This document shows, piece by piece, positions 39,301-51,970 of a DNA stretch of 64,000 nucleotides (position 1 is the first letter of the stretch; every line of letters begins with the position of its first letter). This DNA comes from Gavia stellata. Lineage: Eukaryota > Chordata > Aves > Gaviiformes > Gaviidae. Position numbers and translations under genes: made by a program. The stretch is from contig NC_082611.1 of NCBI RefSeq assembly GCF_030936135.1, positions 11,175,001 to 11,239,000 on the forward strand, in the 5' to 3' direction. The notes beneath the pieces are model-generated. The model searched no databases. It was not told the DNA's origin and worked only from the letters and a program-made list of their open reading frames with translations.

Positions 39301-42300
39301 GTGTGAATTCAGAAGAGCCAGAAGAAAACACTAAGAAATAAATTACCTGACTTATGTGAAGAAGATAGAGCAAAATGGTTTCTAAATATTCTGTTTTAAA
39401 TATATAAATCTAACAAATTCAAACCCTTAATAAAAGCCAGTGTAAGATATTTCTTTCAGGGTTTTTTTCCTATAACACAAAGCCTTGCTGTAGCAATTCC
39501 AATTGAGTGACGTGGCTGGTTGTTTTAATCTACTTCCAGTCCTTGTGATGTTGAAAGGATCCATAATTATAATACTCAAAGCAATACAGTAGAGCAAATG
39601 ATAAAACACTGTGGTTAAATCAGAAAGCATTTCTAATCCCCTAAGTTTTGCAGTGTAACAAAGAAACAGAACGCTATTTAACCTTATACCCTGTAATACC
39701 GCAGTTTGGATACAGTGTCATATTTATACAATCAAAACTGATGACTAGACCTTTAAAGTCATAAATGTACCTTTGCATCTTCTGCCAATAACACTGGTCA
39801 GAGGCAGGAATGTGGCCTACAGCCTGCTGATGGCAGAATTTTGCCAGTAAAGGGTGAGAGCTCTATCTTGCAGCAGCAGAAAGCAAGAACTCCTCTTAAG
39901 TTTTTCCTACTTGTTAGCAAAACAACAAATTTGGTTATAGTTCAAGTGTTCTTACCATCCACGTGGCAAACATCTTTAATATAGGAAAACAGGATAGTCA
40001 TCAAAATATCAAGGCGCTCTGCTAGTGGATGGGCCATTCTCTCACTACTGGAAGAGACAACTTTGTTTCCTTTCCTTTCTTCATCTTCCTCCTGGCAGAT
40101 AAAATGGCAGTCATGCAGCTTTTATATACACAACATCACAAAGACAGCAATTACAGGAAAAGCTAAACTAAATTTCTCTTTCAGTGATATGCTGAAGTTT
40201 TGTCTTTTTTTTTTTTTTGAAAAAGCAGTATCTAATTACACAGCTTAGTGTAAGCAAATTTTTGTAAACTCAGCCAACTACCATGAATTCTTTAATTAAC
40301 TTTACGTATAGCTGCTTGTGTTTTTACATAATGAAATTGATTCACTGCATGTACGCTGGCTATTTACATGAATAAAGTCAACACCTGGAGAACACATTAA
40401 TCATTTGTCAGCTGTTCAGGTTTCAAGAGCTGTGTGCAGTGCAGTAACGACAAAGCAGTAATGTATTCCTACACTGTCTTAGTTCATAGGCACCTCAAAA
40501 GTGAAAATTTTACTAAAAAACCTTTAGTAGAACAAGATAGCGAACCATGTCAAAAAGTCCCTCTTCTGTAGATTTTTCCTCACTATCAGAGTTATTAGTT
40601 TCTTCAGCGTCTTCAATATCTTGATGTGGAGTACTAACCTACAGTTGCAAAAAAGAAATTAATTTTTATAAGACCATGACAATAATATGAAACCTTTTTT
40701 TATTATTTATATAAGAAATAACAACACGAGTAATTTCTAAACTAGATTTTGTCCTTGACTAAACAAACATTTTAAAAGGTAATGATATGTATGTAATACA
40801 CAAACACACACTCCAAGCTGCCTGCAACTTTACCTCCAGAATATAAGCTTTCCCCAGACTGTTATATGCTGAGGTTCTCCAAAATAAAAAGCCTTTATCG
40901 TTTATAATGCTACCTGTCTTTTTTAAGACTGTAAATCGTTTTACTTCAAAGGGATGATAAAACAGATCAACCACACAAAGAGAAGCATGTTCTCTGCACA
41001 TTAACACTGATCACCATGGAAATTATTTTGATTCTGGCACAGAGATTCCATGCAGGGTGTAAGAGTACACATCACACAGTTACCCTCAGGTGTGGGAACA
41101 TCTTAAGACTGGAAATGGAGTGTAAATTTCATTGGTTTTATACTCATGATCACAAACACTACTGCAACATGGTTTTTGCTGCGCTTAACACCAAAGCATA
41201 TTTAATTTCCTACTCCATGGATTTTAACACCAAGCTTCCTTAAAAGATGATACAGAACAAACTTACATCCAACTTTAACAGCTTCTCAATAATAAGCTCC
41301 AGAATTTGAAGCCTCAGAGTTGGAAGGTACACCGTAACTCGTAGCAGGTTATGAACATAACATTCCTATAACACAAAAATTAATTGATATCTATAATAAT
41401 GTTAACAGAAAGTCTAATTCCTGCCAAGGATTTTTAGAAAACAAGTTTCTTAATTTGTTATCTAAAGAGCCAGAAATAGGTTTAAACAGACTGTATTCAA
41501 TCTAGAATAAGTTAATGTATAAGCCAAACATCAACTTTCAATTGTTAAGCTGTGTGATCATTAACTTCTTAATCTACTATTTCCAACTATCTCTAGACAG
41601 AATGAGTATAAATATTCTGTAAGAAAAGTTATTCATTTCCATAGGACTTTATGTCTAAACTTTCCCTAAGAAAATTAGAACAAGCATATTCCTCACTACA
41701 TCTGGAACCAGGTCTAGTAGAACTGTTTAAAGTGAGACTGAATAAATCTTTTTTTCAGGTTATTATAATATACCAATAACAATTCTATATTCCACAGGTA
41801 AGTCTCCTCAGAGTCGTCCTGATTATAATACAAACAGGTTAACAGACAAGTTCTGTGAATGTGCATGTGCCCACCCATGTATACACACATATGTACAAAA
41901 GACAACATTGCAACTTTCATATAGCAAAACTGTCAACTCAATACATAAAACTAGTTAAAGTGCCACATTTAAGTACACCATAGTCTCTTTGTGAATATGC
42001 ATTAAAACACAACCTTTAATTACATGAGCACATATGATTTTTCCACAGACCATATGGCTCGCTCAGTACATAAAATGGATAAAGCTAGTTTAATGAGAAT
42101 GTATACATTGGAAATATTTAAAAACAATGCATGGACCATATTTTTATTACACTTCATTTGAACCTTGCCCTGAAAACACAGTTAAGAGTTTCTTCACGAC
42201 TTGCTCCTCATTGTGCTGCTAAATAAAAAAAAAAAAAATTCTTCTCCTAACACAATGCAAGAGCTATTATCCCCCTCATTTTACAGATAGGGAACTGAGG

Positions 42301-45300
42301 CCCAAAGTTATTTGGATTAAAAAAATAAAAAATAAAAAACCTAGCAAGGTATACAAAGAACTTTGGGGGTTTTCCAGCACTTGATGAGTTCAAAACAGCT
42401 CCAGCTGAACTTGGCTGGCCGACCAGGGCTCTGCCTTTCTGTAAAATAAAGTGCCAACATATCAAGTTGGAACAAGTAAATATGAAAATCTCACAAGAGC
42501 TGTAACCTGTCAAAAGTTACCAGCTTGCTTTTCAGCACACATGAGCGCTATACTAAAGATGTAATAAAACAATTTAACACCCTACACTACCGGCAACTTG
42601 GATTTCACCTATAACGTCCATTGCTTTCTGTTTGCTTATCAAATCCCCTGTTCTTCTGGTAAATACTTTCCACTTTTGACAACAAATGAGACAGGTATCC
42701 TACCATCTCCTTACTCTACAACCCTGAGACTCAAAGAGGTCCATCTTGTGCATTGATTAAGAAAGCAATCCTGTGGAAAAGATAGGCAGTTATGTCATTA
42801 AAGACTAGCATAATGCTTATGCACAAGAAACTTAACTATGCTTGGACAACCTTATACTAAACAGACACACACATATATGTACACATATATAAAAAAATAA
42901 CAAGAATCTTAAAGCAATACACTCAAAAATCTGCATTCAATGCCACCAAATCAGCTGTGAAACCATAAAGTATATTTACACATTAAAAAACAAGTGAACA
43001 AATAAACAAAAATATTCACAGCTCTTACCAGAGTTCTTTCTGATTTATTAATGAAAGGAAAATTTTCCACAAGTATCGGCATGAGAAATTGTGGTGTCCT
43101 ACAATTAAAAAAAAAAACAACCAAAAAAACAAACCCCAAAAGTTATAGGTTATTACCACAAGAGCAAATATTGAAGCTCCAGCACTATAAAGACAGATGG
43201 GAATAAGCTTATTTCACAGTAACTTTATTTTAAGGTAAGCAATTGTATAAAACCTGTTTTTGCAAGGATCACCGAACAGATAATAAGCGTCAAACTTTCA
43301 CTGTGGACTTGTTAGAAGCCACTTCAAATACGACACTATAAATGACTTTCCCTACTTCCTATTTCCATTAACAGGATTTTCAGCTGCTGATGCCTATAGA
43401 AATTTCATAATGATTGGATACAGCATTCCACCAGTTAATCAACATTAGGAAAAATCATGCAATGAAACTAAGTATTATACTTCAAATTAAGAGGGGAAAA
43501 AAAAAATCATCAGTTCACAAGCTTTAAATCTGCAACGAAAGGGCATACAAAAACCATGTTATTATATACTTACGAAGGAACATATCTTGCAACAGTCTGC
43601 AATGCTCTATGGCATGTATTAAAGTTTTCAGAAAGGTCTAGAGAAAGAAAAAAGTACTCTTATGCATTTGGTTACAGAAAACTAAATCAGGAACCAGCAA
43701 AAACAGTTCATATCAACTAAACAATTTAAAGAATCCCAAGGAAATTGCATTTGTCAAAATGTTGTTTGTTTGTTTGCTTTTAAGTTGAACTGCCTTACTA
43801 CCAAAATAAACATGAAAAACAATTCCAAATAAAATTCACAGCATCACAATCAATAAACTCTGAATGTGCTGCCAGCCTAAAGGCCAGGTATCGTTGTTAT
43901 ACGTTCTCATACTGAACACTAAACTTGGAAATCCAAAATTTATGCCACAATACAGAAATATTTAGAAGATATGCTGAATCCGAGTGGGTAACTAGATAAA
44001 ATCTATCGAAAGATTATGCCTCATTTTCACGAGAGTCAAAGAAACAGCTAATTAGTCTTCTGTAGCAGGCTTTTTTAATCCAAACAGTGTCACAAATGAA
44101 CAGCAGAACAGTAGTCATTTTGGATCAACAAAAGCAGAACTGAAATTTATTCCAGCATTCAAGAAAAGAAAACATCAAATTCTTGAAAGACATTTAGCTA
44201 TCTGTTCACCTTATCAGTAAATACACTAATTATGTGCCATTTTTGTTATCAGTAGCAATTGTATTTGAGCTTACCGCAGGCAGACAACAAAAAGAGACTC
44301 AAGAATCCCCCAAACTACCTAGTTTTATTGAGGCAAATAAAATGGAAAACAAACAACCCCTAACTTTTCTTTGACTTTGAAACAATCTAGGAGCGGGAAT
44401 GTTTTCCTATGCATTCATTCTTACTCCTACAGATACTGCACCAATAGGAATATTTTGAAAATAACAAGGACTGGGTCACCACACCACTGATTTGAGTACA
44501 AGAAAGTCTTTGGCTTGGAAATTTAAGGATGTACTATTTCTTAATGTTTCATATTAACTCGGCTAAATTAATTTTGTAAAAAAGGAGCAACATGCACTGT
44601 ACACTTCTTTAGTAAAGGTATCACAGCAGCATATACAAGCCATGCTTCCTTTATACTCACTTTCATCATCATCATCAGAATCTGAAATATCCACATCATC
44701 TTCTCTGATGGTTATTCGAGCTAGCAAAAAGTGAGATTATTATATCAAAATTGTACAAATCTTACAGGTAACAGTTTCAATGCCAAATCAAACGCACTGG
44801 ACAACAGTCTTCATCAGGCCTAAAGCATCAAAATTATCCCCAAGACTTTCTGAAATAAGCAGCAGCTCATCATTACATTCACAGAACCAGGAGGTTCTTG
44901 AGACCACCTGACATAATCCTCATTGCAGCTTTTGGGTTTTAGTAATAACAACATTATACAGCTCATCCCTTTCCAAGATGTCTTCATAAAGGGGGTCTGT
45001 ATGAGCCGCTAGAATATGCCTTCTAAAATCTAGGTACAGAAAGATATCTGTATCACAATTCAACCATTCAAGTTAAGAAAGTAATCAACAGGATAAAAAC
45101 CCAACCCAATAATTAATTGTGTCATGCATTATATTTATACAGAATTCATCTAGGAAAGACATTTTGATAAGCAAACAAAGAAGATTAAGAGAAAAGTAAC
45201 TTACGGGGGACAAACTGCAATACAATCATCCGAAGGCATGGCCTAAGATGGACAGTTTGTGCTGACACTAGATTGCCAAGAAAACCCAGATATTCTTCCA

Positions 45301-47273
45301 CTACCTCTCGGCTTCTTCTCAACCATGGCAGCTTCTGCAAGTAAGCAGAGACCAAGATGTCAAAGAAAGATGTTTTGAGTATGAAGTTCTTAAGCTTCCC
45401 ATATAGCAGACTGATATTTACCAGCAAAATGCTGACCAGCTGTTCAAGCTCTTTGGTCAAATACGCAACAGAAGCTCGAAATTCATGCAGCCAATTGATG
45501 ATCTGGGCATCCTTAAAATAAGCAGAAAAAATAGATTACTATTCCAATAAACTGTATTACCTTTTACTAGAAAATAACAAAATCCTTAAAATAAAAAGTC
45601 AAAGATTAAGATTGCAAATAGAAATTATTTTCACATTAACATGCAAGGAATTCCTTTAAGTTTGTGTCCTCACCAATTAAAGTTCTTGCATTCAAGAATA
45701 AATGCACACCAACTCCTAAACCAACAGCCTACCTGGAAGGCTTCAGTTACAGACTGAGCAAGGCACGCAAATCTCACTCACACAGAACATGTTTAAACAA
45801 AACGGCATTCAATCTTAGTTTTCTTTCCTTTTTGCTCTAGTTTAAGTAGAAGGGACATTGAAGTCTTACTGAAAGAAGAGAGATACTGAAACAGCAGCAA
45901 ATCTAGACAGAAAGTTTTACACTGATTTTGCTTGTACGCTATAAAAGGCCTGCTAAAAACAAAGTATTTTACAAAATGTCCTCTTTAAAGAGAAAAGGAA
46001 CTCAATATAGCATTATGCTTCCTGCAGCATTCTTCTCACAGGTTTGTGGTTTAATTGAAAGGGGAAAAAAAAAAAGGAAAAAGAAAAGGAAAGACAGCAG
46101 ATGTGGTGGGTACTCACAGCTATACAGAAGAGCCGTGAAACAATACTTCTAGGTATAACTACTAAATGCATACATATCTTACTGCTTAATTAAACAAGTT
46201 TTTAGTGAGAATAGGAGAAGGTAAAAATTCATGCAACTTAAAGGCTGTGAAAGTCAGAAACCATGGTTTGATGTACAGCAGTAATCCGTAAAGGCAAGTA
46301 TCAGTGATCTAGCAAGACGGTATCTGGAACAAAGACAGACCCTGTCTCAAAGCAAAAAGTTTCTCACTCTAGAGCAAAGACCCAGTAAGCATGCAATGTC
46401 ATATATCACGATCCTGTATAAGATATATACATGTATAAACAAACAATTGCTTTTCTTCCATTTAGAGTTTTAATTCTGATAGTTTCCACAAGGCAAAAAG
46501 CTGTTAAATGCAGCTAAATGTTTAAAGCAAAGGATTTGGGTAAGCACCAGAATGACTTGTCTGATGATTACACTCAGACAGCCGAACTTTGAATCATCAG
46601 ACCCCTTACTACCAAGGCTCTTACCTTTATGTCCGGATCTGACAGCTGATGCTTTAACAACTCAAAATCTGTGGTCTCACCCTAGTAGGGGAAAGAAAAA
46701 TAAGTCAGTATCGCTCATATTATTTCCATCAAAAAATACAAATGTCATCAACATATCTGAACAACCTAGTATTGTTGAACAGTAACACGAGGAACACAAG
46801 TAGGCGAGAAAGCTCAAGGAAGGCTGAAGCAGCAGTAACGGAGTGCTGTCCCTGAAAGACAAGCGAAGCCGCTGGGTCTTTTTCAGCTGCTCTCCCTGTA
46901 GACACAGTTGTGATCATTTTGCACCCTTTGGCATAAGGCAGGCTTTACAGGGCGTCACTCAGGTTGACTCACAGGGAAAGTCTTTTCACTCGCACGGCAA
47001 TACCGCCTGGCACAAGCCTACAGCACGCTGCCGCCTTCAGGTTTTTTTCTTAAGCCTTCAGACACGGTTTGTGTAAGGCGAAACGAGCCTTCCCATCGAC
47101 ATGACACCCCAGGAACCAGCGCACCGGCCGGGCCCGCAGCCTGGAGGAAGAGGAGCCCACCCGCGCAGAGCCGCAGTCACCTTTTCGTACTTCAGCAAGA
47201 TATCCGTCAGAGTGCCCCCGAACCGCACCGTCTTCCTGGGCGGGGAGCTGATGAACTCGTCCCCTCCCAGCAT
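33398..47273 (-). CDS. RRN3: RRN3 / TIF-IA, RNA polymerase I-specific transcription initiation factor
   Basis: Seventeen coding exons in transcript order: 47273-47181, 46681-46625, 45511-45422, 45334-45205, 44720-44661, 43637-43574, 43098-43029, 41365-41267, 40638-40546, 40091-39956, 39025-38895, 37734-37604, 36800-36616, 36049-35941, 35501-35349, 34341-34254, 33556-33398. They sum to 1848 bases (615 codons plus stop) with every phase consistent. RRN3 bridges RNA polymerase I and the promoter factor SL1 and is the growth-signal switch of rRNA synthesis. Landmarks shared with mammals: SSPPRKTVRFGGT, VVEEYLGFLGNLVSAQTV, acidic DISDSDDDDE (CK2-type), FLMPILVENFPF, LPTHASCHVQYFMFY, DVALHGPFYSTCQAVFY, CYTIIERNNRQ and DDDFLKGE. 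The fold in the family is HEAT-repeat. The chosen ATG has a good context (GCGACCATGC) but gives a shorter N-terminus than mammals. One intron is only 87 bases (45421-45335). Confidence 0.96.
34430..34625 (+). mobile_element. Possible ancient MIR-like relic (RRN3 intron)
   Basis: A stretch with AGCCCTCTGTAGGGC, CCATTTTGCTGATAGGGATA and CAGGTCTCCTAATTCCTAGC follows the order of a MIR element but is weakly conserved. The call is tentative. Confidence 0.4.
42255..42315 (+). mobile_element. Ancient MIR / CORE-SINE relic (RRN3 intron)
   Basis: The block CATTTTACAGATAGGGAACT followed by GAGGCCCAAAG closely resembles the 5' part of the MIR core sequence. The copy is short and old, in plus orientation, within the RRN3 intron between exons 43098-43029 and 41365-41267. 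Boundaries are approximate. Confidence 0.6.
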
Positions 47274-47960
47274 GGTCGCGGCCCCGCGCCTGAGGGAAGG
47301 CGAAGCCGCGTGAGCACCCGCGGGCCTCACCGCGCCCGCCCTCAGCAGCCCGGCCCGCCCGCGGGCCCCCACCGGCCCACGCGCCCCTCTCCTCAGCGAA
47401 CGGGCAGGAGCCGCCCCCCCCCGCTCCGGGACCCCAACCCCCGGGGACCCCGCCGCTATCCCGCCTTGCCTTGCGGTGACGGCAGCACGCGCCCCGCTAG
47501 CGGGGCAGGCGCCGCCGCGCGCCGCGCCCCTCGCGCGCTGCCTGCCCGCGCCGCCACATGCCGCACCCGGGCGGAAAGAACGCGCGCCCCGCCGGAAACG
47601 GGGAGCGCTCCTCCCCTCGCACCATAGAGAGGCGCGGCTGGAAGGGCCGCAGCTGCTCTGGCCCTGCCGTCGGTGGTGCGGGCGGACTGAGAGGGAGGCG
47701 AGTGGGGGCGCGGAACGGGCGCTTTCCTCCCCCGCGGTGCGCGGCCAGGGGAGCGGGGCTGAAGCCGGGCGGGAGCGGCGGGAAGCTCTGCCGGCGCCGC
47801 CGTTTCGCTTTTAACATTGACACCTGGGGGTAACGACAGCGTCGCCCCGCACCGGCACAGACAGCCCGCACTCACGGGCGGCGGGTATCGGAGGGCGGCG
47901 TTGGTGAGCGCGTGAGCCGACGTCAGCGTTGGGGTTCGGCGCGTCCTAGGGAAGCAGAAT
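47090..47960 (-). promoter_or_regulatory. CpG-island promoter of RRN3
   Basis: A dense GC/CpG block surrounds and lies upstream of the RRN3 start codon (47273). It fits a TATA-less housekeeping promoter. A divergent plus-strand transcript is possible, but no recognisable gene starts there. A CR1 insertion begins about 200 bases beyond the island edge. Confidence 0.7.
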
Positions 47961-48154
47961 TCCAGGTTTAACCACGACGTGCGATGGCGCGGTCAGAATT
48001 CAGGTTCCTTTACAAGCAAGCTCTCCCTGGCCCGGCCGGAGACGACCCCGCGGGCGGCTGCCCCGAGCCGGTCACAGCCGCGCTCCCGGGTCTTCCAGAC
48101 CGAGAACCGAGTACCGCAGCCGCGAGGGGACAGCTAAAGGATCCGAACGACTTG

Positions 48155-48715
48155 CTGAGACTTGCACCTCGAATCCTGTGTTCAGTTTTGTGCCCCTCAC
48201 TACAAGAAGGACACAGAGGTGCCGGAGCGTGTCCAGAGAAGGGCGACAAAGCTGGTGAGGGGTCTGGAGCACAAGTCTGATGAGGAGCGGCTGAGGGAGC
48301 TGGGGTTGTTCAGTCTGGAGAAGAGGAGGCTGAGGGGAGACCTCATCGCTCTCTACAACTACCTGAAAGGGGGTTGTGGTGAGGTGGGTGTTGGTCTCTT
48401 CTCCCAAGTGACAAATGACAGGACAAGAGGAAATGGCCTCAAGTTGCACCAGGGGAGGTTCAGGCTGGATATTAGGAAAAATTTCTTTACTGAGAGAGTG
48501 GTGAAACACTGGAACAGGCTGCCCAGGGACATGATGGAGTCACCATCCCTGGAGGTGTTCAAGGAGCGTGTGGACATGGCATTGTGGGACATGGCTTGAT
48601 GGGCATGGTGCTGTGTGGTGTGGTTTTTTTGTTTTGGGTGGTTTGTTTTTTTTTTTTTGTAATGGTTGGACTTGGTGATCTAACAGGTCTTTTCCAACCT
48701 TAGTGATTCTGTGAT
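48155..48715 (+). mobile_element. CR1 LINE, 3' end with end of the ORF2 reverse-transcriptase frame
   Basis: The segment matches the 3' end of avian CR1 retrotransposons. It begins with the ORF2 C-terminal region (landmarks [27 protein letters not shown]) and continues through a short 3'UTR. It ends in the typical GTTGGACTTGGTGATC-type tail and TGATTCTGTGAT repeat. The frame stays open to about 48599, so the copy is not very decayed. It is 5'-truncated, as nearly all CR1 copies are. The orientation is plus, opposite to the flanking genes. Confidence 0.9.
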
Positions 48716-48958
48716 CAAGGAGGGCGAGAGAAAGCAGCATCGGCCCTTGGGAAGCAGTTGGGCATTTACTAGAAGAGGGGCGCAGGCAGGGAGCCTCAGC
48801 GGGACGCCCGTGTTTCCACCCTTCCCGGATAGGCCAGGCCTGCATTACAGCATGACAGCGGCAGTGGTACCGCTCCTGAAACGCTCTACATAAAGTGTGC
48901 TGGGACATTCCTGTCTCTGAACTAGTAACTGCTGCTCCTCTCAAGACGTTGTCTGTAT

Positions 48959-48974
48959 ACACACACACACACAC
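48959..48974. repeat. (AC)8 microsatellite
   Basis: Eight uninterrupted AC units lie between the CR1 element and the presumed 3' end of the TMEM238-family gene. Confidence 0.85.
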
Positions 48975-48984
48975 CCACTGTTGG

Positions 48985-51970
48985 GAAAATCGTTACCTGC
49001 TTTTATTTCAAAGGCCATAGGGTTTGTTTGGTTTGTGTTGGGTTTTGGTTTTTTAAATACATGCCAGCTGACTATATTAAAGGATGTGGCAGCTTGGAGA
49101 TCATATAATTCAAAGGCATTAGATACGTAAAAGCCTTCAATAACTTTTAGAGCAACCTGGATAAGTAGAATGGAAACATGCATTTTCTGTGTAGCTCTTC
49201 AATAATGTTCATTCTGCTCAAAATGTTTTAGGGTTTTTTTAAAATTCAGTTGAACATGTAATCAATTCACATAAACTAGTTACAGCAACATATGACATCC
49301 TTTGACCTCAGCCCTCTTAACCAGCCGTACATATTTGCTTATTCTCTGCATAAGCCGCTACTGCAATAATTATCTCCCTCCCAGCAGTGACATCGAACAG
49401 ATTTTCATAGAGTTTACTAATAATTTAATTTCTCCCTGGAGAAGATGTTCCCATTTAAGAAAAGTAAACCATATATACACCACATTAAAACTTTTTTTTA
49501 GATACAGTCCACATATAAACAGTCTAACAACAAGCATTTAATCCTTCTACATAGTTACAAGTTCAGGATTTGGCTTTTTGGCTTTTTTTTCCTTTAGTGG
49601 AATATAGGGTACCATTTTGAGCTAGTTTTAAGGCTTAACCAGGTACAAAAAACACTTCTGTAATCACACTCCAGAGTGTGGTTCTTTGCACTTTTGGCTA
49701 TGTTTTTAAATGTAGTGCACAGAAGCGTCCTTTAAGCCTTAAAGGAATTCTAGCTTTAGATGCAAAACTGTTCACACAATTGCAAGCAGTCCTAAACATG
49801 TACTGGTACTTCTTTCCAATCAGCAATGTAAAAGTTCTTTGAATGGACTTTGTGCTGCATTGAGCTACAACTGATAAGAATATTAGGAGACTAAAATAGT
49901 GTTAAATATTTGTTAATGTTTAACTGCTAATAATTCAGTTGCCAGTTTCTATTTAGCATTAGCCTTCCTTATTTAGAAGGCAAATAGACTGCATGAAATG
50001 GTAACTGTTTTATGTTTTCAAAAAGAAAGGATTGTAGCTTACAACAGTTATTGCTCCACAGCAAGTACTTTTTGTCTCGTTGTTTAGACATGCCACACTA
50101 GTAACATTCTAGCACCTCTCTACGATTAACGTCTTCCTTTAAATAATAGGAGCTGACACAACAGTGATTTTTAAAACATACATACTGTTCATAATTGTAA
50201 ACGTCTGAATCCCATGCAATTTTTGAGTGAAGTTGCAACAGCCAACAACATTCTAGCTACCGTCTTACACAAAAATCATTAAGTATTGATATTGGATTTA
50301 AGATTAATTATACTGTAATCTGCAGTGAATGCAAAGCCCTGCTGAATTCACTCCGGTAATTATGATTGCAACACTAGATCAGAAAAAAATTTTTTCACCA
50401 GACTAAGCATGTGAATGGCTGCACATAGAAGTTTTTGGCTTAATTTATAACTGCTACTAATCATTTCACTTATTAAACATTACATCTCATAATTCAGTTT
50501 ACAAGTGAAACTATGGGGAAATAAAAAAAAGCAGTTATCTCTGTTCAGAACAGTGAAGTGAAAAAAATTCCTGCGAATGACACAGAAACAGTGATCTATA
50601 GGTTTTAAGGGAGGAGTTTGGCTTTTTTTTTTTTAAATCAGACCATTGTAACAACACAGTGGTGTCACATTGCAGTTTGTCTAAAAGGAGGAAACAATTG
50701 TACATGTCTCCTAAAAACTGGTTAGTAAAGAATAAATTACATTACAGACCTTCAAGTTTAGTGTTCATCTAAACTTATTGAAAAACTGAGAGCATTTGGA
50801 AAACATTTAAAAATTAGAATATGCACAGAAAAGTAAGAAGTTACTCCAGTAATTTACAAGAGAACATTGAAAGACATTTCAAGAGTTCACAAGGAAGTAC
50901 AGCCACAGTATTCTTAGTAAACATTTTGCTTAAATCCACCTCTAGTATTCCATAAGGTGTGGCATAAAAACTATTGTACATTAAAATTTGAAGACCTACC
51001 CATATTTGCTAACAGTGGGCTCAAACTCTTAGTGTTAGTTCAAAAACAGAGGAACTCATGAGGAATTTCTCCACACAAGAACTTTAGGTATCATTAACTT
51101 TAATATAAATCTTTTCCCAGGTGCTACCTCTCAGTTACATCTAAACGTAAATTTGTTAGTATTTTATAAAGCATTGGAGTATTTGTTAATCAACAGGGTT
51201 TGGGGGTTTTTTTTGGTGGTGTGTTGTGTCCCCCCCGCCAAGTGGTTCAGCATTAGGAAAATAATTCCCAACATCACTCTAAATCACAGTAAAAATGCCT
51301 CTTCTTAGAGTTGTCATATTACATCATTTGCAACTATGAAGAATGTACTGGTATGCCAACATCACTATTTTTACTTGTCTACATATAAAATCTCAAATTC
51401 CATGTTATTCCAAAATAATTATGAAACTTTACAAGAGTCACTGTAAATTGCGTATTTACACTATAAACAACTTCTACCACATTTGCAATTTTGCATCAAT
51501 AGTTTAACATAGATACTTTAAAAGCACCCTTACAAACAAAAGTATTGCACTGGCATCATAAAAATTCACAGTAAGTTTAACTTCCAGACCTTGGTAAAAC
51601 AGTGCAAAAGCTTTTCATCCAAACATTCCCAGGTTATTAAAAATAAAATTTAAAAAATCTATATTACATGCTGCAGTGATTTTTCTGTGAATCAGGTTTC
51701 TTTTTTAGTTCTCACTTCTCAAGATACCTAACTTATGTTTTGAAATGGTGAAGAAAACCCACAAAAACTACGCAGTCCAACACTGAAATAGGTGTGTTTG
51801 GCAGAGATACGGCTCTATGTGCCCATTTTATGCAGAGTCCATAATGGTTGCAGAGATTGTTCCATAATGAGAGAATCCTATTGCATTGAGTAGGGAATTC
51901 TCTTTCCATAATTTGCAGCACTTCCCCCACTTCTAGAGGCAGCAACTTCAATAGTCATGTCTTCAACAGA
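48985..51970 (-). other. Probable long 3'UTR of the TMEM238-family gene
   Basis: About 3 kb of AT-rich sequence has no coding exon on either strand and no recognisable repeat apart from small T/G tracts and a CA run. A minus-strand AATAAA at 49007-49002 would end it close to the CR1 element. The assignment as 3'UTR is inferred from position and composition, not shown. Confidence 0.4.

Noticed and set aside
47273-47372. Upstream extension of RRN3 to an apparent start at 47372
   Set aside because: The codon there is GTG, not ATG. Nuclear RRN3 would not be expected to start at it, so the ATG at 47273 was kept.
47310-47875. Long frames in the RRN3 CpG island on both strands
   Set aside because: They reflect GC composition; no splice-linked homology to the RRN3 N-terminus or to any family was visible.
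48162-48599. 145-codon frame as a host gene
   Set aside because: It is the C-terminal part of a CR1 LINE ORF2, followed by the CR1 3' tail.
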